Notes: generated by a model not told the origin, from the letters alone. Numbered from the stretch's first letter, positions 8,253 to 16,547 are shown. The stretch is DNA of 33,372 nt from Romeriopsis navalis LEGE 11480 (GCF_015207035.1 NZ_JADEXQ010000069.1:1-33372), one strand, 5' to 3'. Translations and numbers: made by a program.

Positions 8253-9794
8253 CTACGCTAATCCTATGGGTAATTCAATTGCGAATTGGCAGCCGTCGGG
8301 TGGGTTTGACTGGCAGCCGATCGTGCCACCATGTAACTCCGTAATCACTTGATAGCTGATCGATAGACCTAAGCCGGTGCCTTGACCAACGGGTTTTGTC
8401 GTGAAAAATGGATCAAAGATCCGCTGGCTCACGTTGTTTGTAATGCCTGGCCCATTATCTTGAATGGTGACTTTGATCCGCTTGTCGCTGATTTGTTCAG
8501 TGTGAATGTGAATCTCACCGGCATAAGGTTGGTCGTTACTGGCACATTTGCGTTCGATTTGGTCTGCCTCAATGGCATCAATCGCATTGATCAAAAGGTT
8601 CATAAAAACCTGGTTGAGCTGTCCGCCGTAGCATTCGATCGCCGGTAATGTCGCGTATTGTTTGACGACTGTAATCACCCCACCCGCTGCCGTTTGATTC
8701 AGTCGATGTTGCAAAATTAAGAGCGTACTATCGAGGCCATCGTGAATATCTACCTGTTTCTTCTCGGCTTCATCGAGGCGGGAGAAGTTGCGCAGCGCCA
8801 GAATAATTTGGCGGATGCGCTGTGACCCCATTTTCATAGAACCAATTAATTTCGGCAGATCTTGGGTCAGAAAATCTAAATCGAGATCCTCGAGTTTTGC
8901 TTGGATCGCCTCTGGGGCTTCTGGATAGGTTGTCTGATAGCAAGTGACTAGCTCTAGCAGCTGGAGGGTGTATTCATCAACGTACTTGAGATTGCCATGG
9001 ATAAACGATATCGGATTGTTAATCTCATGGGCGACGCCCGCAACCATTTGGCCCAGGCCCGACATTTTCTCAGTTTGAACTAACTGCGCTTGGGTTTGTT
9101 TTAACTGTCCGAGGGTGTACTTTAGGCGCTGATTTTTTTGATTGAGAATGGCTTTATTGATTTCTAACGCCACATTCTGCTCATGGACTTCCACTAATTT
9201 CTCCGATAGCAGTTGCTCGGATGCCCGCAGTGAGAGTTCTGTTTGTTGGCGACGTTGATTTTCTTGAATCGAGCGTTGATGCGCGAGGCAGGCAGCGATC
9301 GACGATGCAAAGCAATCGACGATGCTGAGTAATTTCGTCATCTCAATCGATGAAAAAGCAGGACTGGAAGCGGAGGAATAAAGCTTCAAATAGCCGATAT
9401 CTTTCAAGCGAAAAATCGTGAATGCTCCTTGCTGAATTTTCTTTTCGATAATGCAAGATGCAAATGCTTCGGGCTCGACCGCATGGTTAACAACATAGAC
9501 GGGTGCGGTGGCGGATAGGGGCTGAAAACTGGGATGCGTCAGGGATAACTGGCTTTCGCCAATCCACAGTCGTGGGCTGGCATAGACTAAGGTGAGGTGC
9601 TGTTCGGGAATCGCTGTGTCTTCTGTGACTAAGTTTTCGCGCAGCCAAACGCTGACATATTTGAGATTTTTGCGGGCCATCAAAAGCTTCAAAAATCGCG
9701 CACAATTTTCCTTGAGATCTAAGCTACGGCCGATCGATAGGGACAATTCGTATAGCAGTGTCAGATCCTGAACTGTGCGATCAACGTTATACAT
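8253..9794 (-). CDS. Sensor histidine kinase, GAF-like sensor domain plus HisKA/HATPase
   Basis: A soluble kinase of 513 residues from ATG 9794 (a TTG at 9812 would add 6). The N-terminal ~175 residues look like a GAF-type sensory domain, followed by a coiled-coil linker (~180-245). The phosphoacceptor His256 sits in GVAHEINNPISF. The ATP domain has the N box (NLLINAIDAIE), G1 (DNGPGI) and G2 (GQGTGLGLSIS). There are no transmembrane segments and no receiver domain. The gene starts 45 nt after the FIST gene on the same strand. FIST proteins often pair with kinases, so the FIST protein is the likely ligand sensor for this kinase. No response regulator is encoded nearby. Confidence 0.93.
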   Translation of the reverse strand: MYNVDRTVQDLTLLYELSLSIGRSLDLKENCARFLKLLMARKNLKYVSVWLRENLVTEDTAIPEQHLTLVYASPRLWIGESQLSLTHPSFQPLSATAPVYVVNHAVEPEAFASCIIEKKIQQGAFTIFRLKDIGYLKLYSSASSPAFSSIEMTKLLSIVDCFASSIAACLAHQRSIQENQRRQQTELSLRASEQLLSEKLVEVHEQNVALEINKAILNQKNQRLKYTLGQLKQTQAQLVQTEKMSGLGQMVAGVAHEINNPISFIHGNLKYVDEYTLQLLELVTCYQTTYPEAPEAIQAKLEDLDLDFLTQDLPKLIGSMKMGSQRIRQIILALRNFSRLDEAEKKQVDIHDGLDSTLLILQHRLNQTAAGGVITVVKQYATLPAIECYGGQLNQVFMNLLINAIDAIEADQIERKCASNDQPYAGEIHIHTEQISDKRIKVTIQDNGPGITNNVSQRIFDPFFTTKPVGQGTGLGLSISYQVITELHGGTIGCQSNPPDGCQFAIELPIGLA

Positions 9795-9839
9795 AGAACC
9801 AAAGAGAGCCAAGGAAATTTGGTAGAGCGAGATGCGGGA

Positions 9840-10979
9840 TTAGCTGGAATACATGGCCGCGACGACGATCGTTTTATTGAAAAATTCCAAATACCCTTCG
9901 CCATAGGAGGAAATTTCCCCAAGCGTCAGGATGCCGACGGGGAGAATACAGCAGGATTCCGATTGAATGCCCACTTGAATGGCTTGGAGTTCTTGGCTGA
10001 ACTGATCTTCTAAAAACAACACCCGAGAAATGCAGTCAACAACAAAGATATTTTGAATCTGCGCAACGCTGGCGGTTGCTGCCTGAGCAGCCTGACGGGC
10101 GGCGGCGATTAAAGCGGTGGAGTCCCCCTTCAAAATGTAGAGTGAGGCATTCTCCGGGACTTCACCGACGCAGATCAGATGGCCCGCTTCATTCACGACG
10201 ATCGGATCGCGCACGACGTCCTCTTGACCTTCTTTCAGCAACCCAAAGGGATAGCCCTTGGCAACATCGAAGAAATTATCGGCATTGATTCTAGTGCTGG
10301 CATCGTCTTGCACCACTTCACGGTAGAGGTCAAATGCGGATTGCCAGTTCAGTTCCTTGATGATGTTGTTCTGGGTGCTGGTCGAAATGATTGGTCCTTT
10401 GATCCGTTCCCAACCGTGCTTTACCCCGAGATGGCTTTCCCAATTAATAAAGCTGACGATCGCCGCATCTTGAAAGATGCCGCTGTTGCTGAAAACACAG
10501 GGTTGTTGGGTTAACGATAAGGAGCCAGCCCCGCCCCCCAAATAGTGGACCTCGTTGCCCATGTAGTCATACATTTCCGATAGCAACAGGCCAATATTGC
10601 TGGTTAAGCCATCGACTAATAAGAACGTGGTGACTTGTTTGTCGATCGTTGCTAACTCAGAAAATTCGGGTAGTTCAATTGGGGCTTGATCAAGCCCATG
10701 AATTACATAGGGTTTTCCCAGTGTTGGCATCGCCATGATTACGGCCCCATCCGTTGATTTTGTATGGCCCGAAATCACGGCTGGGAAAATGCCGCCGATA
10801 AACTGAATTTGCTTGGTATTTAACTGCTGGAGTAATGGCTCAAGTTCCAGGGAGTGGTGTTCTCCCAGGAACATGAATATCGTGTGGCTTGACTTCGCTT
10901 GAGATATGGTTTGGCCGAGTTTCTGTGCGGCTGTGACAATCGCGGTGGGTGTCGGGTGATCGAGATAAATTGGGCTCAT
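9840..10979 (-). CDS. FIST domain signal-sensing protein (FIST N plus FIST C)
   Basis: The 379-residue protein has the layout of FIST proteins: an N-terminal domain (GGIFPAVISGHTKSTDGAVI, LVDGL, YLGGGAGSLSL) and a C-terminal domain (FDVAKGYPFGLL, then FVVDCISRVLFLEDQF, then VGILTLGEISSYGEG). The family is predicted to bind small ligands such as amino acids and relay to kinases or cyclases. ATG 10979 was chosen; the open frame extends to 11132, but only into the end of the upstream dehydrogenase gene. No signal peptide is present, so the protein is cytoplasmic. It lies 40 nt after the Fe-type dehydrogenase and 45 nt before the histidine kinase, consistent with one transcript. Confidence 0.88.
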   Translation of the reverse strand: MSPIYLDHPTPTAIVTAAQKLGQTISQAKSSHTIFMFLGEHHSLELEPLLQQLNTKQIQFIGGIFPAVISGHTKSTDGAVIMAMPTLGKPYVIHGLDQAPIELPEFSELATIDKQVTTFLLVDGLTSNIGLLLSEMYDYMGNEVHYLGGGAGSLSLTQQPCVFSNSGIFQDAAIVSFINWESHLGVKHGWERIKGPIISTSTQNNIIKELNWQSAFDLYREVVQDDASTRINADNFFDVAKGYPFGLLKEGQEDVVRDPIVVNEAGHLICVGEVPENASLYILKGDSTALIAAARQAAQAATASVAQIQNIFVVDCISRVLFLEDQFSQELQAIQVGIQSESCCILPVGILTLGEISSYGEGYLEFFNKTIVVAAMYSS

Positions 10980-11019
10980 GGGACCGGGCGCGATGGTGAA
11001 GATTTTGAGAAAAGCTGGC

Positions 11020-12231
11020 TTAAAGTCGGGTTTCGAGGATTGTTTGTAGCTCCGATCGCTGCAGTTGGATGGGATTATTGCGATTTTTAGTTTGAGCCAG
11101 AATGCGATCGCTGTCGCCGCGAGTGACACCATAAGTGCTCAAGCGGGGAATTTCTAGCTGTGTAGTCCAATGCGTCAACACCGCACAGAAATACTGGCCA
11201 TCCTCCTCGGGGATAGTACTGTCCGGTACATCGGTGAGCGCTTGTTGTTGACGGAGCAATTGGCCCAGCCGTTGCATTTTGACAATGCCCGGATTGCGGG
11301 GTTCACGGGTTTGCATCGCTTGCCAAGTGGTTTGCATAGCGGCGCCCATGAGCGTGCCACAGACGACACCATGGGGAATGGGAAACAGGCCGCCTAATGG
11401 CGAGGCAAAGCCATGTACGACACCTAATCCAGCATTGACGAGGGCAATGCCCGACATCAAAGAGCCGTACGCCATACCCGCCCGTACATCCAAGTTAGCC
11501 TGGCCCGGGCCACAGGCAAGGAGTAAGTTGGGGGTAATGCTTTCAATCCCACTCCAGGCGATCGCATCGCTGAGTGGGGATGCCGTTGGCGATAGATAGG
11601 CTTCAATTAACTGGGTCAGCGCATCCATGCCACAGGCGGCGGTGATCGCTGCCGGACAGCGCACGAGTAGCTCACTGTCAACGATAATCGCATCGGGGAC
11701 TAACTTCGGATGGCGAATTGATTTCTTGTAGCCATTGTTGCCAACTTCGCTGATCACGGCATTCTGAGTCACTTCGCTGCCCGTGCCCGAGGTGGTGGGC
11801 ATGGCGATGTAGGGAATTTTTTGGCCACTATGGGGAATCCCGGCCCCAACGCCTTCGAGATGATCGACGATTGAATTTTTATGCGGCAGCATGGCTGAAA
11901 TCGCTTTGCCTGCATCCACGACGCTACCGCCACCGATGCCAATCACAACATCAATTGCCTGATCCCGATAGGTGCGGCAAGTTTGATCGATGAATGCGGG
12001 TGACGGTTCGCTAGTACAGTTAACGATCGCCGTAGTAATTCCGGCGGTGTTTAGCTGCTGATCAATCAGGTTGAGCCAGCCGCCGGTTTGGAGTGAGCGG
12101 CCACCAATGACCAGTAGTACGTTTTGGCCCTTGAACTGAGCAATTAGATCCGGGAGCACCGATCGCTGTCCTTGGCCAAAATAGAGGGGGGGAATATTGG
12201 CGAAATTGAAGGGTTTCATCCGCATCATCAC
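11020..12231 (-). CDS. Iron-containing (group III) alcohol dehydrogenase
   Basis: A 403-residue NAD(P)-dependent dehydrogenase, or ~399 from the ATG encoding residue 5. The cofactor motif GIGGGSVVDAGKA is at ~98-110 and PTTSGTGSEV follows. The metal site is Asp203 in GMDALTQLIEAY, His273 in VVHGFASPLGG and His287 in PIPHG. The second ligand, His in FucO-type enzymes, is Gln207 here, a variation I believe recurs in some subfamilies. The substrate is not inferable. Its start lies 3 nt after the stop of the ABM monooxygenase, so the two are almost certainly cotranscribed. The FIST gene begins 40 nt downstream. No clear ribosome site precedes the start, which fits translational coupling. Confidence 0.92.
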   Translation of the reverse strand: MMMRMKPFNFANIPPLYFGQGQRSVLPDLIAQFKGQNVLLVIGGRSLQTGGWLNLIDQQLNTAGITTAIVNCTSEPSPAFIDQTCRTYRDQAIDVVIGIGGGSVVDAGKAISAMLPHKNSIVDHLEGVGAGIPHSGQKIPYIAMPTTSGTGSEVTQNAVISEVGNNGYKKSIRHPKLVPDAIIVDSELLVRCPAAITAACGMDALTQLIEAYLSPTASPLSDAIAWSGIESITPNLLLACGPGQANLDVRAGMAYGSLMSGIALVNAGLGVVHGFASPLGGLFPIPHGVVCGTLMGAAMQTTWQAMQTREPRNPGIVKMQRLGQLLRQQQALTDVPDSTIPEEDGQYFCAVLTHWTTQLEIPRLSTYGVTRGDSDRILAQTKNRNNPIQLQRSELQTILETRL

Positions 12232-12234
12232 AGC

Positions 12235-12525
12235 TTAAGGAGCGATTACAGTATAGGGTTTGCCTTCCCGTGGTTTGGCCATCCAAGGTGCGACCGTCTC
12301 ACGCCATATTTTGTAATGTGCTGTTTGCTTATGCTGGGCGGCTCCTTCACTGTCCGCATAGGCTTCGTAGAGCACAAACTGGGTTGGCTGCTCGGGATCT
12401 TGCAAAAGGTCAAAGCGTAAATTGCTGGGTTCTTGGATCGAACCTTGGTGATTCGCGATCGTCGCTTGAATAAAATCGGCAATATGTTCGGGTAACACCG
12501 TGACATTGACACAGGTAACGACCAT
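12235..12525 (-). CDS. ABM-domain (antibiotic biosynthesis monooxygenase / quinol monooxygenase-like) protein
   Basis: A 96-residue single-domain protein of the dimeric alpha-beta-barrel ABM family (YgiN/LsrG-like). Typical features are VVTCVNVTVLPEHIADFI at the start, FDLLQDPEQPTQFVLYEAY with its conserved E/Y segment, and HKQTAHYKIW near the C-terminus. ATG 12525 was preferred over 12543 because GAGGAGG precedes it by 5 nt, the best Shine-Dalgarno of this operon. It is the first gene of a proposed unit ABM, Fe-dehydrogenase, FIST and histidine kinase. The substrate, quinol or an aldehyde-like metabolite, is unknown. Confidence 0.88.
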   Translation of the reverse strand: MVVTCVNVTVLPEHIADFIQATIANHQGSIQEPSNLRFDLLQDPEQPTQFVLYEAYADSEGAAQHKQTAHYKIWRETVAPWMAKPREGKPYTVIAP

Positions 12526-12628
12526 ATCGACCTCCTCGTTCACATACGTACATGCCTGCTACTCAACGAAATCATGCGATCGTGAAGAGAAAGGAGAAAT
12601 TTATTGGTTATTTTGGGGATCGGCCTGC

Positions 12629-12673
12629 GGCAAAAAATGCGGGGAATGCATGACTCACGCATTCCCCGCATTT
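12629..12673 (-). terminator. Terminator of the sigma factor gene
   Basis: On the minus strand a 15-bp perfect stem (12659-12673 with 12635-12649), a 9-nt loop and then TTTTTTG end the transcript from the sigma gene. It also insulates the ABM operon. Confidence 0.9.
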
Positions 12674-12735
12674 AACTTGTCTGAATTGGTAATTTAGTTT
12701 AGTCAGCCACAACGTCTGCGTGCAGCGCACGATCC

Positions 12736-13707
12736 TTAGCTTGCAGCGATATAGCCAGCCATACCGGCACGGCGACGGCGGAGCTTGGTCAAGGCTTCGC
12801 GTTCGATTTGGCGCACGCGCTCACGACTCACACTCATCTGTTCGCCAATCTTCGATAGGGTCATGGGTTGACCACTGATCAGCCCAAATCGCAGGGTGAG
12901 AACTTGCTGCTGTTGTTGATTGAGGTCGGCCATTACGCTTTGAATGTCCTGCTGCATAGCCGTTTGCACTGTATATTCCTCCGGTGAAATACCGCTATCT
13001 TCAAGTAAATCGCCCAACTCCGTATCTTGGTTATCGCCCACGCGTAGATCGAGGGACAGGGGGCCCCGGCCGTGTTCGAGGTAGTTGCGGACTTGCTGTT
13101 GGGTCATGTCTAAGGCTTCGGCCAGTTCCGCTGTGCTGGCGGCGCGGCCATGGGTTTGGCTCAGTTCTCGCTGAACTTTCTTAATCTTGTTGAGTTTTTC
13201 CGTGATGTGAATGGGCAGGCGGATGGTGCGGCTCTTTTCGGCGATCGCGCGGGTAATCGCTTGGCGAATCCACCAGTAGGCATAGGTGCTAAAACGGTAG
13301 CCCTTAGTTGGATCAAACTTTTCAACGCCGCGTTGCATGCCGATCGACCCTTCCTGGATCAAGTCCATGAGGTCAACATTTCGCTTCTGATATTTCTTGG
13401 CAACGGAGACCACAAGCCGTAGATTGGCTTCCACCATCCGGCGCTTGGCCCGGGCTCCATCCGCGATCGCTTTTTCTAATTCAGCAATTGTGAGATCGGC
13501 CCGATCGGCCCATTCCGCTTTTGTCGGAACCCGTTCTAAGCCGACCATCAAAGCCTCTTTGGCAGTATTGAGACTGGCCAGACGCTGAACTTGCTTCCCG
13601 TAGAGAATCTCTTCTTCATGGGTGAGCAGTGGTACACGCCCAATTTCACGCAGGTAGAGACGGACACTATCGACGAGACTTTCAGACTTTAGGGCTTGAT
13701 TAACCAT
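12736..13707 (-). CDS. Group 2 RNA polymerase sigma-70 factor (RpoD/SigA family)
   Basis: A 323-residue non-essential-type (group 2) sigma factor, lacking the long N-terminal region of SigA. Region 1.2 ([20 protein letters not shown]) is followed by region 2 ([16 protein letters not shown], then [18 protein letters not shown], and [19 protein letters not shown] for -10 recognition). Region 3 contains [15 protein letters not shown], and region 4 ends in [22 protein letters not shown] 13707 was chosen; a TTG at 13731 would lie at or before the predicted start of transcription. Group 2 factors in cyanobacteria direct stress, carbon/nitrogen or light responses. Which of SigB-SigE this is cannot be settled by eye. 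It is monocistronic, with its own promoter and terminator. Confidence 0.95.
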   Translation of the reverse strand: MVNQALKSESLVDSVRLYLREIGRVPLLTHEEEILYGKQVQRLASLNTAKEALMVGLERVPTKAEWADRADLTIAELEKAIADGARAKRRMVEANLRLVVSVAKKYQKRNVDLMDLIQEGSIGMQRGVEKFDPTKGYRFSTYAYWWIRQAITRAIAEKSRTIRLPIHITEKLNKIKKVQRELSQTHGRAASTAELAEALDMTQQQVRNYLEHGRGPLSLDLRVGDNQDTELGDLLEDSGISPEEYTVQTAMQQDIQSVMADLNQQQQQVLTLRFGLISGQPMTLSKIGEQMSVSRERVRQIEREALTKLRRRRAGMAGYIAAS

Positions 13708-13737
13708 GGATGATGCTGGGGGAAACAACAAAAGGTT

Positions 13738-13766
13738 AGAATACTAGTACAAAACAACTAAGTCAA
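13738..13766 (-). promoter_or_regulatory. Sigma-70 promoter of the group 2 sigma factor gene
   Basis: Read on the minus strand: -35 TTGACT (13766-13761), 17-nt spacer, -10 TATTCT (13743-13738). Transcription would begin near 13731, leaving a leader of only about 24 nt before ATG 13707. Confidence 0.7.
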
Positions 13767-13884
13767 ATACTACCTACTTCCTCTTTCAGGTGCTGATTGG
13801 CTCCATCCGTCTGAATTTTCAGAAAGTCTGATCCGTCAAGGGTCAGTAGATTCTGTGGATTAGTCGGTGGATGCAGTGCAGCAT

Positions 13885-13906
13885 CGCATCGCTGAGAGGC
13901 GATGCG
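13885..13906. repeat. 8-bp inverted repeat in the non-coding stretch upstream of the sigma gene
   Basis: CGCATCGC (13885-13892) and GCGATGCG (13899-13906) flank a 6-nt loop. No T run follows on either strand. It lies in the roughly 350 nt gap (13767-14114) upstream of the sigma promoter. Apart from this hairpin, a minor CTGAA/TTCAG repeat and no convincing ORF, I see nothing there. It could be an operator or a small RNA hairpin. Confidence 0.4.
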
Positions 13907-14114
13907 GTAGGACTTTGCAACCTGGTTTCTTAATTTGATGCCTCAACCGTAAGCTGTTGGACTGGGAAAAAGTGCATCTCAGAACACAGAATCGTGAAGT
14001 TTCTAGTTAAGCGACCAGGGAAAGTAGTTTTTTATACATGCCAAGATTATTTCCTGAGGAGGTGCATTTTGTCACCCCCCTTACAGAAGATCTTAATTTA
14101 TCGGCTGCAAGCCA

Positions 14115-14147
14115 TAAAAAATACGACTTTGTCCGGATCAAAGTCGC
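14115..14147 (-). terminator. Terminator of the phycobiliprotein lyase gene
   Basis: On the minus strand CGACTTTG (14146-14139), a 7-nt loop, CAAAGTCG (14131-14124), then TATTTTTT. It lies about 70 nt beyond the stop codon. Confidence 0.85.
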
Positions 14148-14213
14148 ATTATTCAGAATTTGTATTGCAAGCTACACTCCGCATTCTCTCTGTGGGAATG
14201 TATTAATTTTTGC

Positions 14214-14732
14214 TTATGATTTCGATGTCATGAGTCGGACTTCGGAGCAAAAAGATACGATACTTTTGCCGTTGGGATATTGCACTTTCGTATGACGCAT
14301 CCGGACGTTTTCACTCTCGAACCAAATTCGTTCGCTGGTGACAAAATCTTTGTCTTCCACTGTGAGCATAAATTCGCCGCCATCGCCAAAGCGATAGGTG
14401 CCACTGGGTGCCGCTGTGCCAAAATTACCGATCGTGCGGAGCAGTTGACCTTGCTCGGGGGTGCCGATCGCGACGAGCAGACTGGAGCCGCTGTCTTTTT
14501 TTGTAATGCCTTCCATCGTGCCGTCCCATTTCACCTGGGCGGCGGCGGCAACCCCACTGACGTTCAGTCCCTGTTTGCTGCAAAGTTCTGCCACGGCGGG
14601 ATTGTTGGCATCGAGTAGTTCCATCTCGATTGTGGAGCGGCCGCTCTGCTGCTGGGTCGTATCAACGTGGTGATTGCTCTTGATCGATGACCACCGACCG
14701 GCACTTTGTTGGAAAAACTCCGCAATATTCAT
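14214..14732 (-). CDS. Phycobiliprotein lyase, CpcS/CpeS family
   Basis: A 172-residue protein with the lipocalin-like CpcS/CpeS fold used to attach phycocyanobilin (or phycoerythrobilin) to a Cys of phycobiliproteins in the phycobilisome. Diagnostic features are the N-terminal MNIAEFFQQSAGRWSS, the QSGRSTIEMELL segment, WDGTMEG, and the C-terminal strands ERIWFESENVRMRHTKVQ and SFCSEVRL. Assignment to CpcS, CpcU or a CpcS-III subtype would need a tree, so no symbol is given. The ATG at 14732 starts the canonical N-terminus. It has its own terminator, and the JAMM peptidase gene about 100 nt upstream is on the same strand. Confidence 0.9.
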   Translation of the reverse strand: MNIAEFFQQSAGRWSSIKSNHHVDTTQQQSGRSTIEMELLDANNPAVAELCSKQGLNVSGVAAAAQVKWDGTMEGITKKDSGSSLLVAIGTPEQGQLLRTIGNFGTAAPSGTYRFGDGGEFMLTVEDKDFVTSERIWFESENVRMRHTKVQYPNGKSIVSFCSEVRLMTSKS

Positions 14733-14834
14733 TAATGCTAAATTCCTTAGGCTGGCTAAATCATGCTGGCATTGCGTCTTAGCAAGGCTTTCCTATTCTA
14801 TCGGATTGTTTACGCGGAATGCCTAATGCAGTTT

Positions 14835-15305
14835 TCAACTTATGGCGATCGTCACTTCCTGAAATTGTTGTGTGGCATCTAGTTGCCAGCAACGCTGCTC
14901 ATGCACTTGGCCTTGGCTAATTGCAAGAATCACATAGCAATATTCGGGCCAAGCTAAGCGCCGGTCGCATTCAGAGGGCAGTGCGGGATGGTCTGGGTGT
15001 GAATGGTAGATGCCGATGATTTGCAACCCGTCAGCACGACTGGATTTCATAATCTGGAATAGATCAGCTGGTGCAATCCAGTAGCGATCGGCAGGCGAAT
15101 GGGGATTTTTCGGCTGGGTTTCGATGTCTGGGGGTAAACAACCGGTTGACCAAGCATTGGCAACGGCATAGATCTGGTTTACTTGCCAGGATGCGGGGGT
15201 GCAGTGGCCGACCAACACGCCGCAACATTCTTGGGGATAGGTCGAACGAGCATGCTGTTCGAGCTGGGAAATCTGATCTTTAGTGAGATGAAGCGGCACA
15301 GACAT
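14835..15305 (-). CDS. JAMM/Mov34 (MPN+) family zinc metallopeptidase
   Basis: A 156-residue single-domain MPN+ protein with the whole metal site: Glu26 in YPQECCG, and H101-x-H103-x7-S111-xx-D114 in HSHPDHPALPSECD. This is the M67 family, whose bacterial members cleave isopeptide bonds, often at the C-terminal Gly-Gly of ubiquitin-like or sulfur-carrier proteins. In cyanobacteria such proteins commonly sit near moeB/thiS-type genes, but no such gene is adjacent here. The substrate is unknown. The start at ATG 15305 gives a compact N-terminus. Confidence 0.92.
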   Translation of the reverse strand: MSVPLHLTKDQISQLEQHARSTYPQECCGVLVGHCTPASWQVNQIYAVANAWSTGCLPPDIETQPKNPHSPADRYWIAPADLFQIMKSSRADGLQIIGIYHSHPDHPALPSECDRRLAWPEYCYVILAISQGQVHEQRCWQLDATQQFQEVTIAIS

Positions 15306-15380
15306 TATGGGATGTGGTCGATCGGTGGTCGGCTAGACGCCTGGGGGTGATGCACTGGGGCGTTATGACGGTGCAATCAA

Positions 15381-15650
15381 TTACTCCTTAGCCGCAAGAT
15401 CGAGTTCTTCGAGGGGGTGATCATCTTGCTGGATGTTACGCTGGGGCTGCTTTTTCAGCAGTTCTAGATACGTGAGTGGTAGTGAGAAAATCCACAGGGA
15501 TGTCGATACTAATAACATTGCCCCAGATAGCCAACGTTGACTGGCAGACATTTGTCGCCGATCGCGCTCAATGTAGCTGAGCCAAGTCCGGAATAACATA
15601 CCGGCGATCAAGATATACCAAGCAGCAAGGCCATACAGCAGGAATACCAT
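15381..15650 (-). CDS. Small membrane protein, conserved in cyanobacteria
   Basis: An 89-residue protein with two predicted transmembrane helices (about residues 2-22 and 42-63), separated by a basic loop (RTWLSYIERDRRQ) and followed by a hydrophilic tail. It resembles small hypothetical proteins I recall from cyanobacterial genomes; the function is unknown. It diverges from the gene at 15832, and the shared intergenic region holds a palindrome (15715-15730). Confidence 0.75.
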   Translation of the reverse strand: MVFLLYGLAAWYILIAGMLFRTWLSYIERDRRQMSASQRWLSGAMLLVSTSLWIFSLPLTYLELLKKQPQRNIQQDDHPLEELDLAAKE

Positions 15651-15714
15651 AGGATAGAGTCACCGTCCAAATAACAAAACCGACTGACAATAAAGCCGGA
15701 AAGCACAATAAATT

Positions 15715-15730
15715 TAGGGTATCTACCCTA
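15715..15730. promoter_or_regulatory. Perfect palindrome in a divergent promoter region, operator candidate
   Basis: TAGGGTA (15715-15721), TC, TACCCTA (15724-15730) forms a 7-2-7 inverted repeat between the divergent genes at 15650 (-) and 15832 (+). No regulator is assigned. Confidence 0.4.
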
Positions 15731-15831
15731 TAGAAGTAGACAATCACCTTGAATCATCTAACTTCGGATAGTTTTAGTTTACGTGGCATTTCATTTATTC
15801 ACTCGTAGTTTACAGATCTTCAATAATCTCC

Positions 15832-16500
15832 ATGATGCGGCAGTTGCGATTTGTTCTGGCTGGAACTCTGATTAGTTTGGGTGCGGTACTGAGTTTGTTG
15901 TGCTTAGTGGCGGCAATCGCGCCGGGCCAAACGGAAGATCAGCGCACGTCAGCGGTGGGTGTGATGTTGATTGTCGGAGCACCGCCGCTCGTGATTGGCG
16001 GTGCATTATGGATGACCGGTCGCCAACGGGATCAAGCCCGCGCTGAGGATCGGCTGCAAAGCACTTTTTTCCAGGTCTTGCAGCAGGGGCAGGGGCGGAT
16101 GAGTATTTTGGATTTTGCCATGGCGTCGAAGTTAGATGGCGATGCGGCGAAAGCCTATCTCGACGATCGGGCCAGGGAATTTAATGCAGATTTTGATGTG
16201 AATGATGATGGTGCTGTATTGTACTGCTTCAATACAGCGCTGCCAGCGGTGGCGGCATTACAGCCGGATGAGGTGGTGTATGACGTGGTTTTACAGGATT
16301 ATCCGGCCCGCCAACGGCAGGCGATCGCCGCTGCAATTACGCAGTTGAGTGATTTGTCTGATTTTCAAGTGAAAGAATCAATGCGGCAGGCGAAAAAGCG
16401 CCCCACGGCGATCGCCAATGGCGTGAGTCAGACTGTGGCGGAGAGTTTGCGGGAGCGACTGGAGGGGTTGGGTGCGACGGTTTTGGTGATTTTGCGGTGA
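15832..16500 (+). CDS. Membrane-anchored protein with a C-terminal ribosomal L7/L12-like domain
   Basis: A 222-residue protein. Two N-terminal hydrophobic helices (~8-30 and ~42-62) anchor it. A middle region (~75-130) looks helical, with a winged-helix-like pattern (FFQVLQQGQGRMSILDFAMA, then YCFN). The last ~75 residues (YDVVLQDYPARQR through TVLVILR) follow the strand-helix-helix-strand-helix-strand order of the L7/L12 C-terminal domain, including the pattern VKESMRQAKKRPTAIANGVS where L7/L12 has its helix-turn-loop and the helix pattern AESLRERLEGLGATV. The domain identification is by eye. The role is unknown; ribosome or chaperone docking at a membrane is only speculation. ATG 15832 or 15835 may be the start. 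Confidence 0.75.
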   Translation: MMRQLRFVLAGTLISLGAVLSLLCLVAAIAPGQTEDQRTSAVGVMLIVGAPPLVIGGALWMTGRQRDQARAEDRLQSTFFQVLQQGQGRMSILDFAMASKLDGDAAKAYLDDRAREFNADFDVNDDGAVLYCFNTALPAVAALQPDEVVYDVVLQDYPARQRQAIAAAITQLSDLSDFQVKESMRQAKKRPTAIANGVSQTVAESLRERLEGLGATVLVILR

Positions 16501-16547
16501 GGGTGGTCGCCCCGTTAGGTTCATGCGAGAGTTCCCAGACAATTGAT

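Noticed and set aside
10980-11132. Upstream extension of the FIST ORF (start at 11132)
   Set aside because: It overlaps the end of the dehydrogenase gene in another frame and has no FIST-like residues before ATG 10979.
13994-14206. 70-codon ORF on the + strand upstream of the sigma gene
   Set aside because: It overlaps the lyase terminator, has no ribosome binding site and no recognisable domain.
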